NCBI GenBank assembly: GCA_042088665.1
Contig: JBELMB010000001.1
Location: 62,001-126,000 of the forward strand
Direction of reading: 5' to 3'
DNA length: 64,000 nt
From: JBELMB01 sp042088665
GTDB taxonomy: Bacteria; Pseudomonadota; Alphaproteobacteria; Rhodobacterales; Rhodobacteraceae
In this document: one piece after another, positions 49,693 to 57,497 of the stretch
Position numbering within the stretch: the stretch's first letter is position 1
Layout: each line of letters opens with the position of its first letter
Notes under the pieces: model-generated
What the model saw: only the letters and a program-made list of their open reading frames with translations
Databases searched by the model: none
What the model was told of the DNA's origin: nothing
Translations under genes and position numbers: made by a program

Positions 49693-52209
49693 CTACTCGC
49701 GGGCGCGCAAGACGCGGGCAGGGCGGGTCGCCAGCGGCCTCCAGGCAAAGAGCAAACCGGCCGCCAGTGTCGCGAGGATCCCGCCCAGAATCACGGCCAG
49801 CGCATTGGTCCAGATCACGGCAAAGCCGGTGTCCATCACGAAAGTCATCACCGCCCAACCGCCGCCGATCCCGGCTGCCAGCGCAACCAGCCCCGCGCCA
49901 GCCCCCAAAAGCGCCGAGCGCAGCGCAAAGCTTTGCAGGATGCGGGACCGCGAGGCGCCCAGCGTCTTGAGCACGGCGGATTCGTAGGTACGCGCGCCTT
50001 CGCCCGCGGCCGCGGCGCCGATCAGGACAAGGAACCCGGTCAAGAGCGTCGCCGCCGCCCCCCAGCGCACCGCCTCACCAATTCCGGCGAGCAGATCACT
50101 GACCCGTTCGATGGCGTCGCGAACGCGAATCGCGGTGATGTTGGGATAGGCATTGGCGAGATCCCGCAGGATCTGCGCTTCCGCGGCTTCTTTGGCATAG
50201 ACGGTCGAGATGAAGGTATGCGGCGCGCCGGACAGGGCGCCGGGGTTCATCGTCAGAATGAAACCGATCCCCGCGGTGGAAAAATCAACCTCCCGAAAAG
50301 ATGTGATCTCTGCCGTGATATCGCGCCCAAGAATGTTGATCGTGATCTCGTCACCCAGTGCAAGGCCCATCTCTGCGCCTTCCTCGGCGGCAAAGGAGAC
50401 CTGCGGCGGGCCGCTGTAGCCTTCGGGCCACCATGTGCCGGATGTGACGGTGGTGCGCTCATCCGGCGTGGCGGCATAGGTCACGCCCCGGTCGCCTCTC
50501 AGAACCCAATGGCTGCCTGCGACTTCGGCAGCGGGCTGCCCGTTGATCCGCGTGATGATGCCCCGCAGCATCGGTGCACTGTCGATGCGCGAGACCGCGT
50601 CGTCCTGTTCCAGTCGTTCCAGATAGCCGGGCATCTGGTCCTTCTGGATGTCGACAAAGAAGTAGGAGGGCGCGACCGCGGGCAGATCCCGGGCGATGGC
50701 TGCGCGCAGGTTGCCGTCGATTTGCCCGATGGCCGCCAGCACCGACAGGCCCAGACCAAGCGACAAGACCACGGCGGAGGCGCTTTCCCGTGGTCCACCG
50801 ATGGCCCCAAGCGCCCAGCGCAGCGCCGGGCGACCACGCGCCGCGGCAGTGCTGCGCCGCGCCAGAACGCGGATCAGGGCCGCAGCGCCGACCAGCAAGA
50901 GCAGCGCCGCGAGGATCCCACCGGCAGTCCAGAGCGTCAGCGCCGGGTCCCCGGAAAACACTGCGGCCACGCCGACCAGCGCGGCCAGCAGCACAACGGT
51001 CGCCACGAGATAGCGCGCGGCTGGCAGTCGGCCGGTGCTGTCCAGCGCATCGCGGAACAGGGTCGCCGCGCGCACATCCTCTGCCCGCGCAAGAGGCCAG
51101 AGCGTGAACAGCAGCGCGGTCAGCACACCATAGAGAGCTGCCTCCCAAAGGGGGGCCGCATACAGAGTGAACAGCGTTGGCAAGGGCAGCGCATCGGAAA
51201 TCAATGGCGCAAACAACAGCGGCACCGCGGCCCCCAAGGCGAGCCCCAGCGCGATGCCGACAACGGACAGGGCACCGGTTTGCAGAAAATACGTCAGAAA
51301 GATCACGTCCCGCGTGGCCCCCAGCGTGCGCAGGGTCGCGATGACAGAGGTCTTGCGTGCGAGATAGGCACGCACCGCGGCAGAGACGCCGATCCCCCCG
51401 ACGGCCAGCCCAGACAGTCCGACGAGCACGAGAAACCGGCCCAAGCGCTCCACGAAGCGTGCAATGCCCGGTGCCCCGTTGCGTGCGTCACGCCAGCTCA
51501 GACCGTTTTCCTCGAACCTGTCGCGCGCCTCCTTGGCAAGCGCGTCAAGGTCCGTGTCGGGCGGCAGATCAAGCCGGTATTGCGTCTCGAACAGGGAGCC
51601 CGGCGACAAAAGTCCGGAGTCCGCAAGATCTTGGGTCAACACGATCGTCCGCGGCCCAAGGCCAAATCCATCGCCGGCATCGTCCGGTTCTGTCGCAATG
51701 GTGGCGCGCAGTGTGAACGCCTGCGTGCCCAGCCGAAAGCTGTCCCCCGGCGCAAGACCCAGCCTGTCTGCCAGCACAGGTGCCATCACGGCGCCCTTGT
51801 CGGCGAGCGCCTCTCCGATGGGCAGGGCCGGGTCCAACGTGATCTCTCCCAGCAGTGGATAGGCGTTGTCGACTGATTTCAGCTGCGTCAGCCCGCGCTC
51901 TGTCACACCGTCCCGTGTGACGGTTGCCATTGACCGAAAGTCGGTGACTTCGGACACCTCATCGGCGACCTCTTCGAGCCATGCGCGTTCTGTTTCGGTC
52001 GCAAATCGGTATGTGAACTCGACTTGCGCATCGCCCCCGAGCAGGATCGCCCCTTGATCCGCAAGACCTGCCTCGATGGCAGAGCGCACGGAGCCGACCC
52101 CGGCAATCGCGGCAACGCCCAGGGCGAGGCAGGCGATAAAGATCCGGAACCCGCGCAGGCCGCCGCGCAGCTCTCGTCGGGCAAAACGCGCCGCGGTCGA
52201 AAGGCTCAT
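49693..52209 (-). CDS. ABC transporter permease, YbbP/FtsX type
   Basis: Large MacB/LolE-like membrane protein of 838 residues. The N-terminal anchor (RRELRGGLRGFRIFIACLAL) is followed by a periplasmic domain and two FtsX blocks (GVSAAVRAYLARKTSVIATL then RTLGATRDVI; LKTLGASRSRILQSFALRSA). This matches the YbbP permease that works with a YbbA ATPase. Its ATG overlaps the ATPase stop by 4 nt. With the divergent TesA-like esterase, it repeats the conserved ybbAP-tesA neighbourhood of many proteobacteria. Probable extractor of lipids or lipoproteins. Confidence 0.9.
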   Translation of the reverse strand: MSLSTAARFARRELRGGLRGFRIFIACLALGVAAIAGVGSVRSAIEAGLADQGAILLGGDAQVEFTYRFATETERAWLEEVADEVSEVTDFRSMATVTRDGVTERGLTQLKSVDNAYPLLGEITLDPALPIGEALADKGAVMAPVLADRLGLAPGDSFRLGTQAFTLRATIATEPDDAGDGFGLGPRTIVLTQDLADSGLLSPGSLFETQYRLDLPPDTDLDALAKEARDRFEENGLSWRDARNGAPGIARFVERLGRFLVLVGLSGLAVGGIGVSAAVRAYLARKTSVIATLRTLGATRDVIFLTYFLQTGALSVVGIALGLALGAAVPLLFAPLISDALPLPTLFTLYAAPLWEAALYGVLTALLFTLWPLARAEDVRAATLFRDALDSTGRLPAARYLVATVVLLAALVGVAAVFSGDPALTLWTAGGILAALLLLVGAAALIRVLARRSTAAARGRPALRWALGAIGGPRESASAVVLSLGLGLSVLAAIGQIDGNLRAAIARDLPAVAPSYFFVDIQKDQMPGYLERLEQDDAVSRIDSAPMLRGIITRINGQPAAEVAGSHWVLRGDRGVTYAATPDERTTVTSGTWWPEGYSGPPQVSFAAEEGAEMGLALGDEITINILGRDITAEITSFREVDFSTAGIGFILTMNPGALSGAPHTFISTVYAKEAAEAQILRDLANAYPNITAIRVRDAIERVSDLLAGIGEAVRWGAAATLLTGFLVLIGAAAAGEGARTYESAVLKTLGASRSRILQSFALRSALLGAGAGLVALAAGIGGGWAVMTFVMDTGFAVIWTNALAVILGGILATLAAGLLFAWRPLATRPARVLRARE

Positions 52210-52904
52210 TCCGCGGCCCTCATCCCCGGTGCCTGCGTGTCCACGCGCCCGTCGCGCAGGCGTACAACCCGGTCACAGCGCGCGGCAAGGTCTGTGGCAT
52301 GCGTGACCAGCACAAGCGTCACCCCATGTTCCGCCGAGAGGCCAAAGAGCAGGTCCATGATGGCCTCGCCATTGCTGCCGTCGAGGTTGCCCGTGGGTTC
52401 ATCCGCCAAAAGGATGCCGGGGCGTGGGGCCATGGCGCGGGCCAGCGCTGTGCGTTGCTGCTCCCCTCCGGACATCTGGGCCGGGTAATGGTCCGCGCGG
52501 TGGCCCAGACCCACCTGGTCCAGCATCTGCTGCGCCTGGTCAAAGGCGTCCCGGTTGCCCGCCAGTTCCAGCGGCGTCGCCACGTTTTCAAGCGCGGTCA
52601 TCGTGGGAATCAGGTGAAAGCTCTGGAACACGACACCCATGTGATCGCGCCGGAACCGCGCCAACGCGTCTTCGTCAAGCGCGGTCAGGTCATGACCAAG
52701 GGCGCGCACGCTGCCGGATGTGGCCTGCTCCAGCCCGCCCATGACCATCAACAGAGAGGATTTTCCCGAACCCGACGGCCCGATCAGGCCAACGGTCTCG
52801 CCTGCGGCCACGTCAAGGGTGATACCATGCAGGATTTCCACCATTCCGGCATTGCCCCTCAGGCTGAGGGTGACATCTTGAAGAGACAGAACGGGATCGG
52901 GCAT
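52206..52904 (-). CDS. ABC transporter ATP-binding protein, YbbA/LolD type
   Basis: ATPase of 232 residues for the downstream permease. Walker A is LIGPSGSGKSSLLMVMGGLE, the signature MSGGEQQRTALARAMAPRPG, and Walker B ILLADEPTGNLDGSNGEAIM. DALARFRRDHMGVVFQSFHL is typical of LolD/MacB-type ATPases. The start is 15 bp from the divergent esterase start. The substrate is not known. Confidence 0.93.
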   Translation of the reverse strand: MPDPVLSLQDVTLSLRGNAGMVEILHGITLDVAAGETVGLIGPSGSGKSSLLMVMGGLEQATSGSVRALGHDLTALDEDALARFRRDHMGVVFQSFHLIPTMTALENVATPLELAGNRDAFDQAQQMLDQVGLGHRADHYPAQMSGGEQQRTALARAMAPRPGILLADEPTGNLDGSNGEAIMDLLFGLSAEHGVTLVLVTHATDLAARCDRVVRLRDGRVDTQAPGMRAAE

Positions 52905-52919
52905 GGGAGCGCTCCGGAA

Positions 52920-53600
52920 ATGTTGCGACGTTTTACATATGGTCTGCGGGGACGCCTCAACAAGGCGTTGGTTCCGGTTGTGATGTTATGGATGCACCTC
53001 GGGAGCGCCGCAGAGGCGGATCGCGTCCACCTGCTCGCGCTTGGCGACAGTCTGACACAAGGCTACGGGCTGATCGAGCAAGAGGGTTTTGTCCCGCAAC
53101 TGCGCGACTGGCTGACAGAGCGAGGTCACGACGTCCGCATCGTGAATGGCGGCGTGTCGGGGGATACCACGGCTGGGGGTCTTTCGCGGGTGGAGTGGTC
53201 CCTGACGCCAGAGATTCAGGGGATGATCGTCGCGCTGGGGGGCAATGACCTCTTGCGAGGTCTCGATCCGGCCGTGTCGCGCAGCAATCTTGAGGGCATT
53301 CTGAAAGTGGCAGAAGCGCGGGGCCTTGAGGTGCTGCTGATCGGTATGTCTGCGCCGGGCAACTATGGACCGGAGTACAAGGCGGCCTTTGATGGCATGT
53401 ATCCCGCCCTTGCGGAGGCCTATGGCACGCTCCATCTTGCCAGTTTCTTTGCTGGGCTGATGTCCGATCAGGGTGCGCCCGAAGATATGCGGGCCTTCAT
53501 GCAGCCCGATGGCATTCATCCCAATGCCAAGGGGGTCAAGGCCATCGTGGACGTGGTCGGACCACTAACCGAAACGTTGGTCCAGCGAATTGCGCCTTAG
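52920..53600 (+). CDS. tesA: SGNH arylesterase / acyl-CoA thioesterase I (TesA-like)
   Basis: Periplasmic GDSL hydrolase of 226 residues. A signal peptide spans about 10-35. Block I is LLALGDSLTQGYGL with the nucleophilic Ser, block II NGGVSGDTTAGGL, block III ALGGNDLLRGLDP, and block V PDGIHPNAKG with Asp and His. All catalytic residues are present. It diverges from the YbbA/YbbP-type transporter genes, the classical tesA context. Its last 65 nt overlap the end of the small convergent gene. Confidence 0.9.
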   Translation: MLRRFTYGLRGRLNKALVPVVMLWMHLGSAAEADRVHLLALGDSLTQGYGLIEQEGFVPQLRDWLTERGHDVRIVNGGVSGDTTAGGLSRVEWSLTPEIQGMIVALGGNDLLRGLDPAVSRSNLEGILKVAEARGLEVLLIGMSAPGNYGPEYKAAFDGMYPALAEAYGTLHLASFFAGLMSDQGAPEDMRAFMQPDGIHPNAKGVKAIVDVVGPLTETLVQRIAP

Positions 53601-53832
53601 ATGCGCTGCGCTGGTTCCCGTGCTTCTCTCGTGACAGTGCAGGGGTTGGTCCCACACCCGTTTCGGTGAGGGGGCGCGCCATGGCAAAAGTGATCAAGCC
53701 GAAGCTGACCGCAAAGCCTACGCCAAGATAGAGCCCCAGCGCGGAGGCGAAGGACAGGCCGAGGATGATCCAAGCCATCCCTGCTGTGACGAAGCCGACG
53801 ATGCTTCCGATGATCAATGCGACAATGGCCAT
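53536..53832 (-). CDS. Small membrane protein, uncharacterised
   Basis: Protein of 98 residues with two hydrophobic helices (MAIVALIIGSIVGFVTAGMA, then ASALGLYLGVGFAVSFGLIT) and a polar tail. AAAGGAG lies 6 nt upstream of the ATG, which supports translation. The last third overlaps the end of the convergent esterase gene and may be a run-on extension of a shorter ancestral gene. No function is recognised. Confidence 0.65.
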   Translation of the reverse strand: MAIVALIIGSIVGFVTAGMAWIILGLSFASALGLYLGVGFAVSFGLITFAMARPLTETGVGPTPALSREKHGNQRSASKAQFAGPTFRLVVRPRPRWP

Positions 53833-53923
53833 GGCAACTCCTTTGTGCCAAGCGTACTGCCGGGAATCCTAACGGCCCGTTAAGAGAGGGTCTCAGAGGC
53901 CTAAGGGGTGCGTGTGAATTGGT

Positions 53924-55084
53924 TCAAATGCCCCTGATCGCCCGCCAGAGAAAGCCGGGCATGCGCAACGCCATCTGTTGCAGGATCGTGCCATATTCTG
54001 TCTCTCCCGCGAGCAGTTGCAAGTATTGGGTCTTGAGCGTGCGAGAGCGCCGGAAACTGCGGATAAAGGTCGGGCGCAGAGCCTCGCGGAACATGATGTG
54101 TCGCAGCATTCGAGCTTGCCCGAGGCTGATGTGGATCGGTTTGAGAGCACGGCGATAGCGGCTGAGGGCAGTGTCTGGCCGTCCCGCATTCAGTGCCTGC
54201 GCAACCGAGCGTGCGGCAAGTGCGCCGCTGTGCATGGCATGTGCGATCCCTTCGCCAGTGACCGGATCGACCAACCCTGCGGCGTCCCCGGCCAGTAGGA
54301 TTCGGCCTTTTCCCGGCACCCGACGAAAGGCGCCAAACGGCAGGAATTGCCCTTTCGGTTTCAACGTGTCCGTGACGCCCAGCGTCTTCAGATAGGTCTG
54401 GAGCATGGATTTCATGTCTGCGTTTCTGGCAAGCACTCCGCCGACCCCGATGGTGGTCCCGCAAGTCTTTGGAAACTGCCAGCCATACCCCCAGGCCGCC
54501 GCCCCAAAGTCGATGCGCAGGTCTGTTTCGGGGTCAACGCCTGGCCGCTCCACTTCGAGAGCAAATCCAATCTTGCCCCGGTCGAAGGCTTCGCCGAAAA
54601 GCAGCCGCGCCGTCGGGCTGTTCACACCATCTGCGGCCACCACTACAGGCGCCTTCAATTGGCGGTGACCCAGATCCACCGAGGGTGCAGCCGGATCAAG
54701 CACACCACTGCAGCCCGTGAAATCCATGACACCAGCGGAAACCGCCGCCTTTAAAAGGGCAGCGTCAAAACTGTGCCGCATTATGAGGTGCAGGGGCGGC
54801 GCCCCTTGGGCGCCACCGATGTCCTCTTCAAAAGCAAAGAACCGAAAACTGTCGCGCCGCTCAAAAGGCACATCAGGCAAGGAGCAACCAAAGACCTCGG
54901 CATGTCGTTTGATCGCTCGACCTGACAGCGCACCGCCGCAGAGTTTGTCCCGAGGGAAGCGAGCCTTGTCCACGAGTGCCACGGCAAGGCCAAGGTCTGC
55001 CGCAGTTCTCGCACAAGCGGCGCCGGACGGGCCGGCGCCGAGAACAATCAGGTCAAATTGATCCCGCTTTGGGCGGGATGTCAC
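53924..55084 (-). CDS. FAD-dependent oxidoreductase, geranylgeranyl reductase family
   Basis: Flavoprotein of 386 residues. The FAD motif is LIVLGAGPSGAACARTAADL, followed by LVDKARFPRDKLCGGALSGR, the hallmark of geranylgeranyl/digeranylgeranyl reductases. The second FAD motif is LLAGDAAGLVDPVTGEGIAH. It might reduce isoprenoid double bonds, but no bacteriochlorophyll gene is nearby, so the substrate is open. The GTG start (55084) overlaps the L,D-transpeptidase stop by 4 nt, so both are translated together. Confidence 0.85.
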   Translation of the reverse strand: MTSRPKRDQFDLIVLGAGPSGAACARTAADLGLAVALVDKARFPRDKLCGGALSGRAIKRHAEVFGCSLPDVPFERRDSFRFFAFEEDIGGAQGAPPLHLIMRHSFDAALLKAAVSAGVMDFTGCSGVLDPAAPSVDLGHRQLKAPVVVAADGVNSPTARLLFGEAFDRGKIGFALEVERPGVDPETDLRIDFGAAAWGYGWQFPKTCGTTIGVGGVLARNADMKSMLQTYLKTLGVTDTLKPKGQFLPFGAFRRVPGKGRILLAGDAAGLVDPVTGEGIAHAMHSGALAARSVAQALNAGRPDTALSRYRRALKPIHISLGQARMLRHIMFREALRPTFIRSFRRSRTLKTQYLQLLAGETEYGTILQQMALRMPGFLWRAIRGI

Positions 55085-55629
55085 AGCACGGTGACTTTGG
55101 TGCCCCGCGGCACTCGGTCATAAAGATCAATCACATGCTCATTGATCATACGTATACAGCCATTGGATACGGACCGTCCAATGGATCGGGGGGCGGTTGT
55201 GCCGTGGATACGAAAGTAGGTGTCGCGACCATTCTGGAAGAGATACAACGCCCGCGCGCCCAAAGGATTTCCCGGCCCACCCGGTTCGACATAGTCGTTA
55301 TCCTTGAACTTTGCATATTCTGACGGATCACGCTCGATCATCTCGTTCGTAGGGCGCCAGGTCGGCCATTCCTTTTTTACCTGGATGACGGCCTCGCCAG
55401 AGAATTCAAGCCCAGCTTTGCCTACACCGACGCCGTAGCGCATCGCTTGCCCAGGTGCGTCGATGTAGTAAAGGAAATGCGCTCTCGGAAGGACGAGGAT
55501 CTGGCCGGGCGCCATATCGGCTTTCATGCCTACGCGCTGGGGACGGAAAACAGGGTCTACTTCAAAAGCATGTGCCGGCAACGCGGCGGTTGCTGCGGCA
55601 GCAGCGATCATCGTGCGACGGGTGATCAT
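55081..55629 (-). CDS. L,D-transpeptidase (YkuD family), exported
   Basis: Periplasmic enzyme of 182 residues that forms 3-3 peptidoglycan cross-links or links proteins to peptidoglycan. The N-terminus MITRRTMIAAAAATAALPAH looks like a Tat-type signal (twin Arg). The active-site motif is complete: FRIHGTTAPRSIGRSVSNGC then IRMIN, with the catalytic Cys near residue 157. The YkuD fold runs to the end. It is coupled to the flavoprotein gene downstream. No LysM or other binding domain is present. Confidence 0.92.
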   Translation of the reverse strand: MITRRTMIAAAAATAALPAHAFEVDPVFRPQRVGMKADMAPGQILVLPRAHFLYYIDAPGQAMRYGVGVGKAGLEFSGEAVIQVKKEWPTWRPTNEMIERDPSEYAKFKDNDYVEPGGPGNPLGARALYLFQNGRDTYFRIHGTTAPRSIGRSVSNGCIRMINEHVIDLYDRVPRGTKVTVL

Positions 55630-55701
55630 GGCAGCACTCTCTGGTCATAAAAACGGTAAGACGGGTGGTGTCGTTATGTTTCCCACTGCGCTCTGAAAAT
55701 C

Positions 55702-55719
55702 AATCCCGTCTGCGGGATT
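55702..55719 (-). terminator. Hairpin downstream of motE-like gene
   Basis: AATCCCG, TCTG, CGGGATT: a 7-bp stem in the 159-bp gap between the motE-like gene and the L,D-transpeptidase gene. It may end the fliL-orf-motE transcript; the U-run is weak. Confidence 0.35.
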
Positions 55720-55788
55720 CGTTGGCTCACGAAGCTGTGTGGATCGTACACTGTGGTGGTATCTGTGATATAATGATGACAGAAAACC

Positions 55789-56484
55789 TCATTCCGTGGG
55801 GACTTCGGCGTTTCGACCAGCGAGAATCACGCTTACCAGATATCCGGCTTCGGGTGTCATGCGCGCCATGATCTCTGCCGCCGAATCGGCTTTCATACGG
55901 CCGAGGAACCCAGCGGCGAATTCCGCGTCCATCTGTTCGAACAGCGCTGCGGCCTGCTTTGGCTTCATCGACGCATAGACATCCGTCAACTGGGTCAGAT
56001 CATCTTCAGCGGCAGTTTGGGCCAATGCTATGGTGTCACGGAGCTGCTGCTCGGCACTTTCCAACTGTGCGAGTTTCTTGTCGATTTTCTCTTCGGCAAA
56101 TCGAATTGTTTGCATGTGCATCGCAACCGCGCGCTCCTTTTCCTTGAGGCGTGCCTCGCGCTTGTTCAGTGACCTCACCAGTCCCTCAATATCGGCCTCC
56201 GTGATAATTCTGGTGCCATCCGCCCCTTCGAACGCAACTTGTGAGTCGCTTGGGGACATGTCGTTTTGAGCACTGGCGTCCTGCGCTACGCTGTTCAGAT
56301 TCGACCCTGCTTCCGATGTATCCTCTCGCGCGATTGCCTCGCCTGCACCGATGCCAACCCTCACAACGGCGGAAGCCAGCAGTAGCGCCCCGATGGCGGC
56401 CAGAGCGCCGCGGGTCTTGCGACGTTTCGACTTCGGTTTGTGAGGTTTGGATGCAGATGGTTTCGCTTGTCTTGCCTGCGACAT
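55789..56484 (-). CDS. motE: MotE-like protein with MgtE N-terminal-type domain
   Basis: Protein of 231 residues. A basic cytoplasmic start (KPKSKRRKTRGALA) leads to one membrane helix at 26-48. A disordered Ser/Asp-rich part, a coiled coil (EADIEGLVRSLNKREARLKE, then KKLAQLESAEQQL) and a C-terminal MgtE_N-like domain (SMKPKQAAALFEQMDAEFAA) follow. This is the layout of MotE, the periplasmic chaperone that helps MotC stabilise the stator. It ends the fliL-orf-motE unit. The role is inferred from architecture and context. Confidence 0.8.
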   Translation of the reverse strand: MSQARQAKPSASKPHKPKSKRRKTRGALAAIGALLLASAVVRVGIGAGEAIAREDTSEAGSNLNSVAQDASAQNDMSPSDSQVAFEGADGTRIITEADIEGLVRSLNKREARLKEKERAVAMHMQTIRFAEEKIDKKLAQLESAEQQLRDTIALAQTAAEDDLTQLTDVYASMKPKQAAALFEQMDAEFAAGFLGRMKADSAAEIMARMTPEAGYLVSVILAGRNAEVPTE

Positions 56485-56506
56485 GCTTTGGATCCTCCGT
56501 CAGGCC

Positions 56507-56854
56507 CTAGTTGCGCGAATGGCGGACGAAAACCGGTTCCGCGTTCTCAGGTTTGGGGGGGGGCGATTTTTGTGGAAGGTCGTGCATCGAAGCCACCAGC
56601 AATTCCAATCGTCGCGCCACGTCTTCTGCGCGATCTGTCAACTCTTCAAGCGACTTTGACGAATCACCAGCGCTCTGCTGTGCAGACGTTAACGTCTTTG
56701 AAAGGTCGTCGACCTGCGCCGAAAGAATCGCAACAGCGCCTCCAACGCCGTCTTCCAGATCGGTGAACCGTGTGAGGCGCCTCGCGAGGACAAAGCAATA
56801 GAACCCCGCACCAATTGCTCCAGCGACCAGCAATATATCTGCAATGACTTCCAT
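56507..56854 (-). CDS. Small flagellar-cluster protein with coiled coil
   Basis: Protein of 115 residues, not assigned to a named flagellar component. An N-terminal membrane helix (MEVIADILLVAGAIGAGFYC) is followed by a heptad-rich coiled coil (SAQVDDLSKTLTSAQQSAGD then SSKSLEELTDRAEDVARRLE). AAGGAG lies 6 nt before the ATG. It sits between fliL and motE with small gaps on either side, so it is probably a membrane-anchored accessory of the basal body or stator. Confidence 0.75.
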   Translation of the reverse strand: MEVIADILLVAGAIGAGFYCFVLARRLTRFTDLEDGVGGAVAILSAQVDDLSKTLTSAQQSAGDSSKSLEELTDRAEDVARRLELLVASMHDLPQKSPPPKPENAEPVFVRHSRN

Positions 56855-56865
56855 TTTCGACTCCT

Positions 56866-57381
56866 TCAGTTCAGGACGAATTCAAGGACGAGAAGGTCGC
56901 GAATGCGCCCTTCGCCAGCCACAAGACGCACACGGCGAAGCATGTGCCCGCGCAAGCGCAACAAGGCCCCCTGAGCTTCGATGTCGCTAGGTTCCAACGC
57001 CCGGAGGTAACTGTTGAGCACGTCTAGTATCCTCGGCATTATGCTTTCAACTTCAGCAGCGTGTTTCGAAGGAACTTCGAGACTAGCGCGAAACCGCAAA
57101 TGCTTGGCCTGTGCTTTTGGCCCCAAAGATACAGTGATTTGAGGCACTTCCACGAAAGCAATATCGGGAAGTGGGACCGTTTCGAAAGCTTCATCTGACG
57201 CATGGGAATCACTTTGGGCAGTGTCTTCTCCCTGTGGCGGGTTCCCACCAAGCAGCCCGGACTGGACTGCATAAAATCCGCCGCCACCCCCGAGGAGCGC
57301 AAGGACAAGGCCGATGATCATCGGCAGTTTGGAGGGCTTCTTTTCTGCGACCTCTGCGCCGTCAACCGTAGTGTCCGACAT
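56866..57381 (-). CDS. fliL: Flagellar basal body-associated protein FliL
   Basis: Single-pass protein of 171 residues that rings the stator units. Start ATG 57381 has GAGG 6 nt upstream. A charged start is followed by the membrane helix LPMIIGLVLALLGGGGGFYA. The FliL domain covers about 60-171 (EVPQITVSLGPKAQAKHLRF, then AAEVESIMPRILDVLNSYLR, ending RDLLVLEFVLN). It diverges from fliF. The next genes on the same strand are the small coiled-coil gene and motE. Confidence 0.92.
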   Translation of the reverse strand: MSDTTVDGAEVAEKKPSKLPMIIGLVLALLGGGGGFYAVQSGLLGGNPPQGEDTAQSDSHASDEAFETVPLPDIAFVEVPQITVSLGPKAQAKHLRFRASLEVPSKHAAEVESIMPRILDVLNSYLRALEPSDIEAQGALLRLRGHMLRRVRLVAGEGRIRDLLVLEFVLN

Positions 57382-57426
57382 ATTCAACCTCATTTCTGGT
57401 TCTTCGTCGTTATAGGCCGAAAGGGG

Positions 57427-57441
57427 CTAACTGATTGTTAA
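57427..57441 (-). promoter_or_regulatory. CtrA-like box between fliL and fliF
   Basis: The minus strand reads TTAA, seven bases, TTAG: seven of eight consensus positions of TTAA-N7-TTAA. It lies between the divergent starts, 46 bp from fliL and 57 bp from fliF, well placed to control both operons. Confidence 0.4.
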
Positions 57442-57497
57442 GCCCAATGCGCCAATGTTCTGGACAACCGAACAGAACGTTTGGAGCGGAGGTCGTA

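Noticed and set aside
49675..51876. Open frame of 733 codons on the plus strand opposite the ABC permease
   Set aside because: Arg/Gln/His-rich translation without any domain; the minus strand encodes a complete FtsX-type permease.
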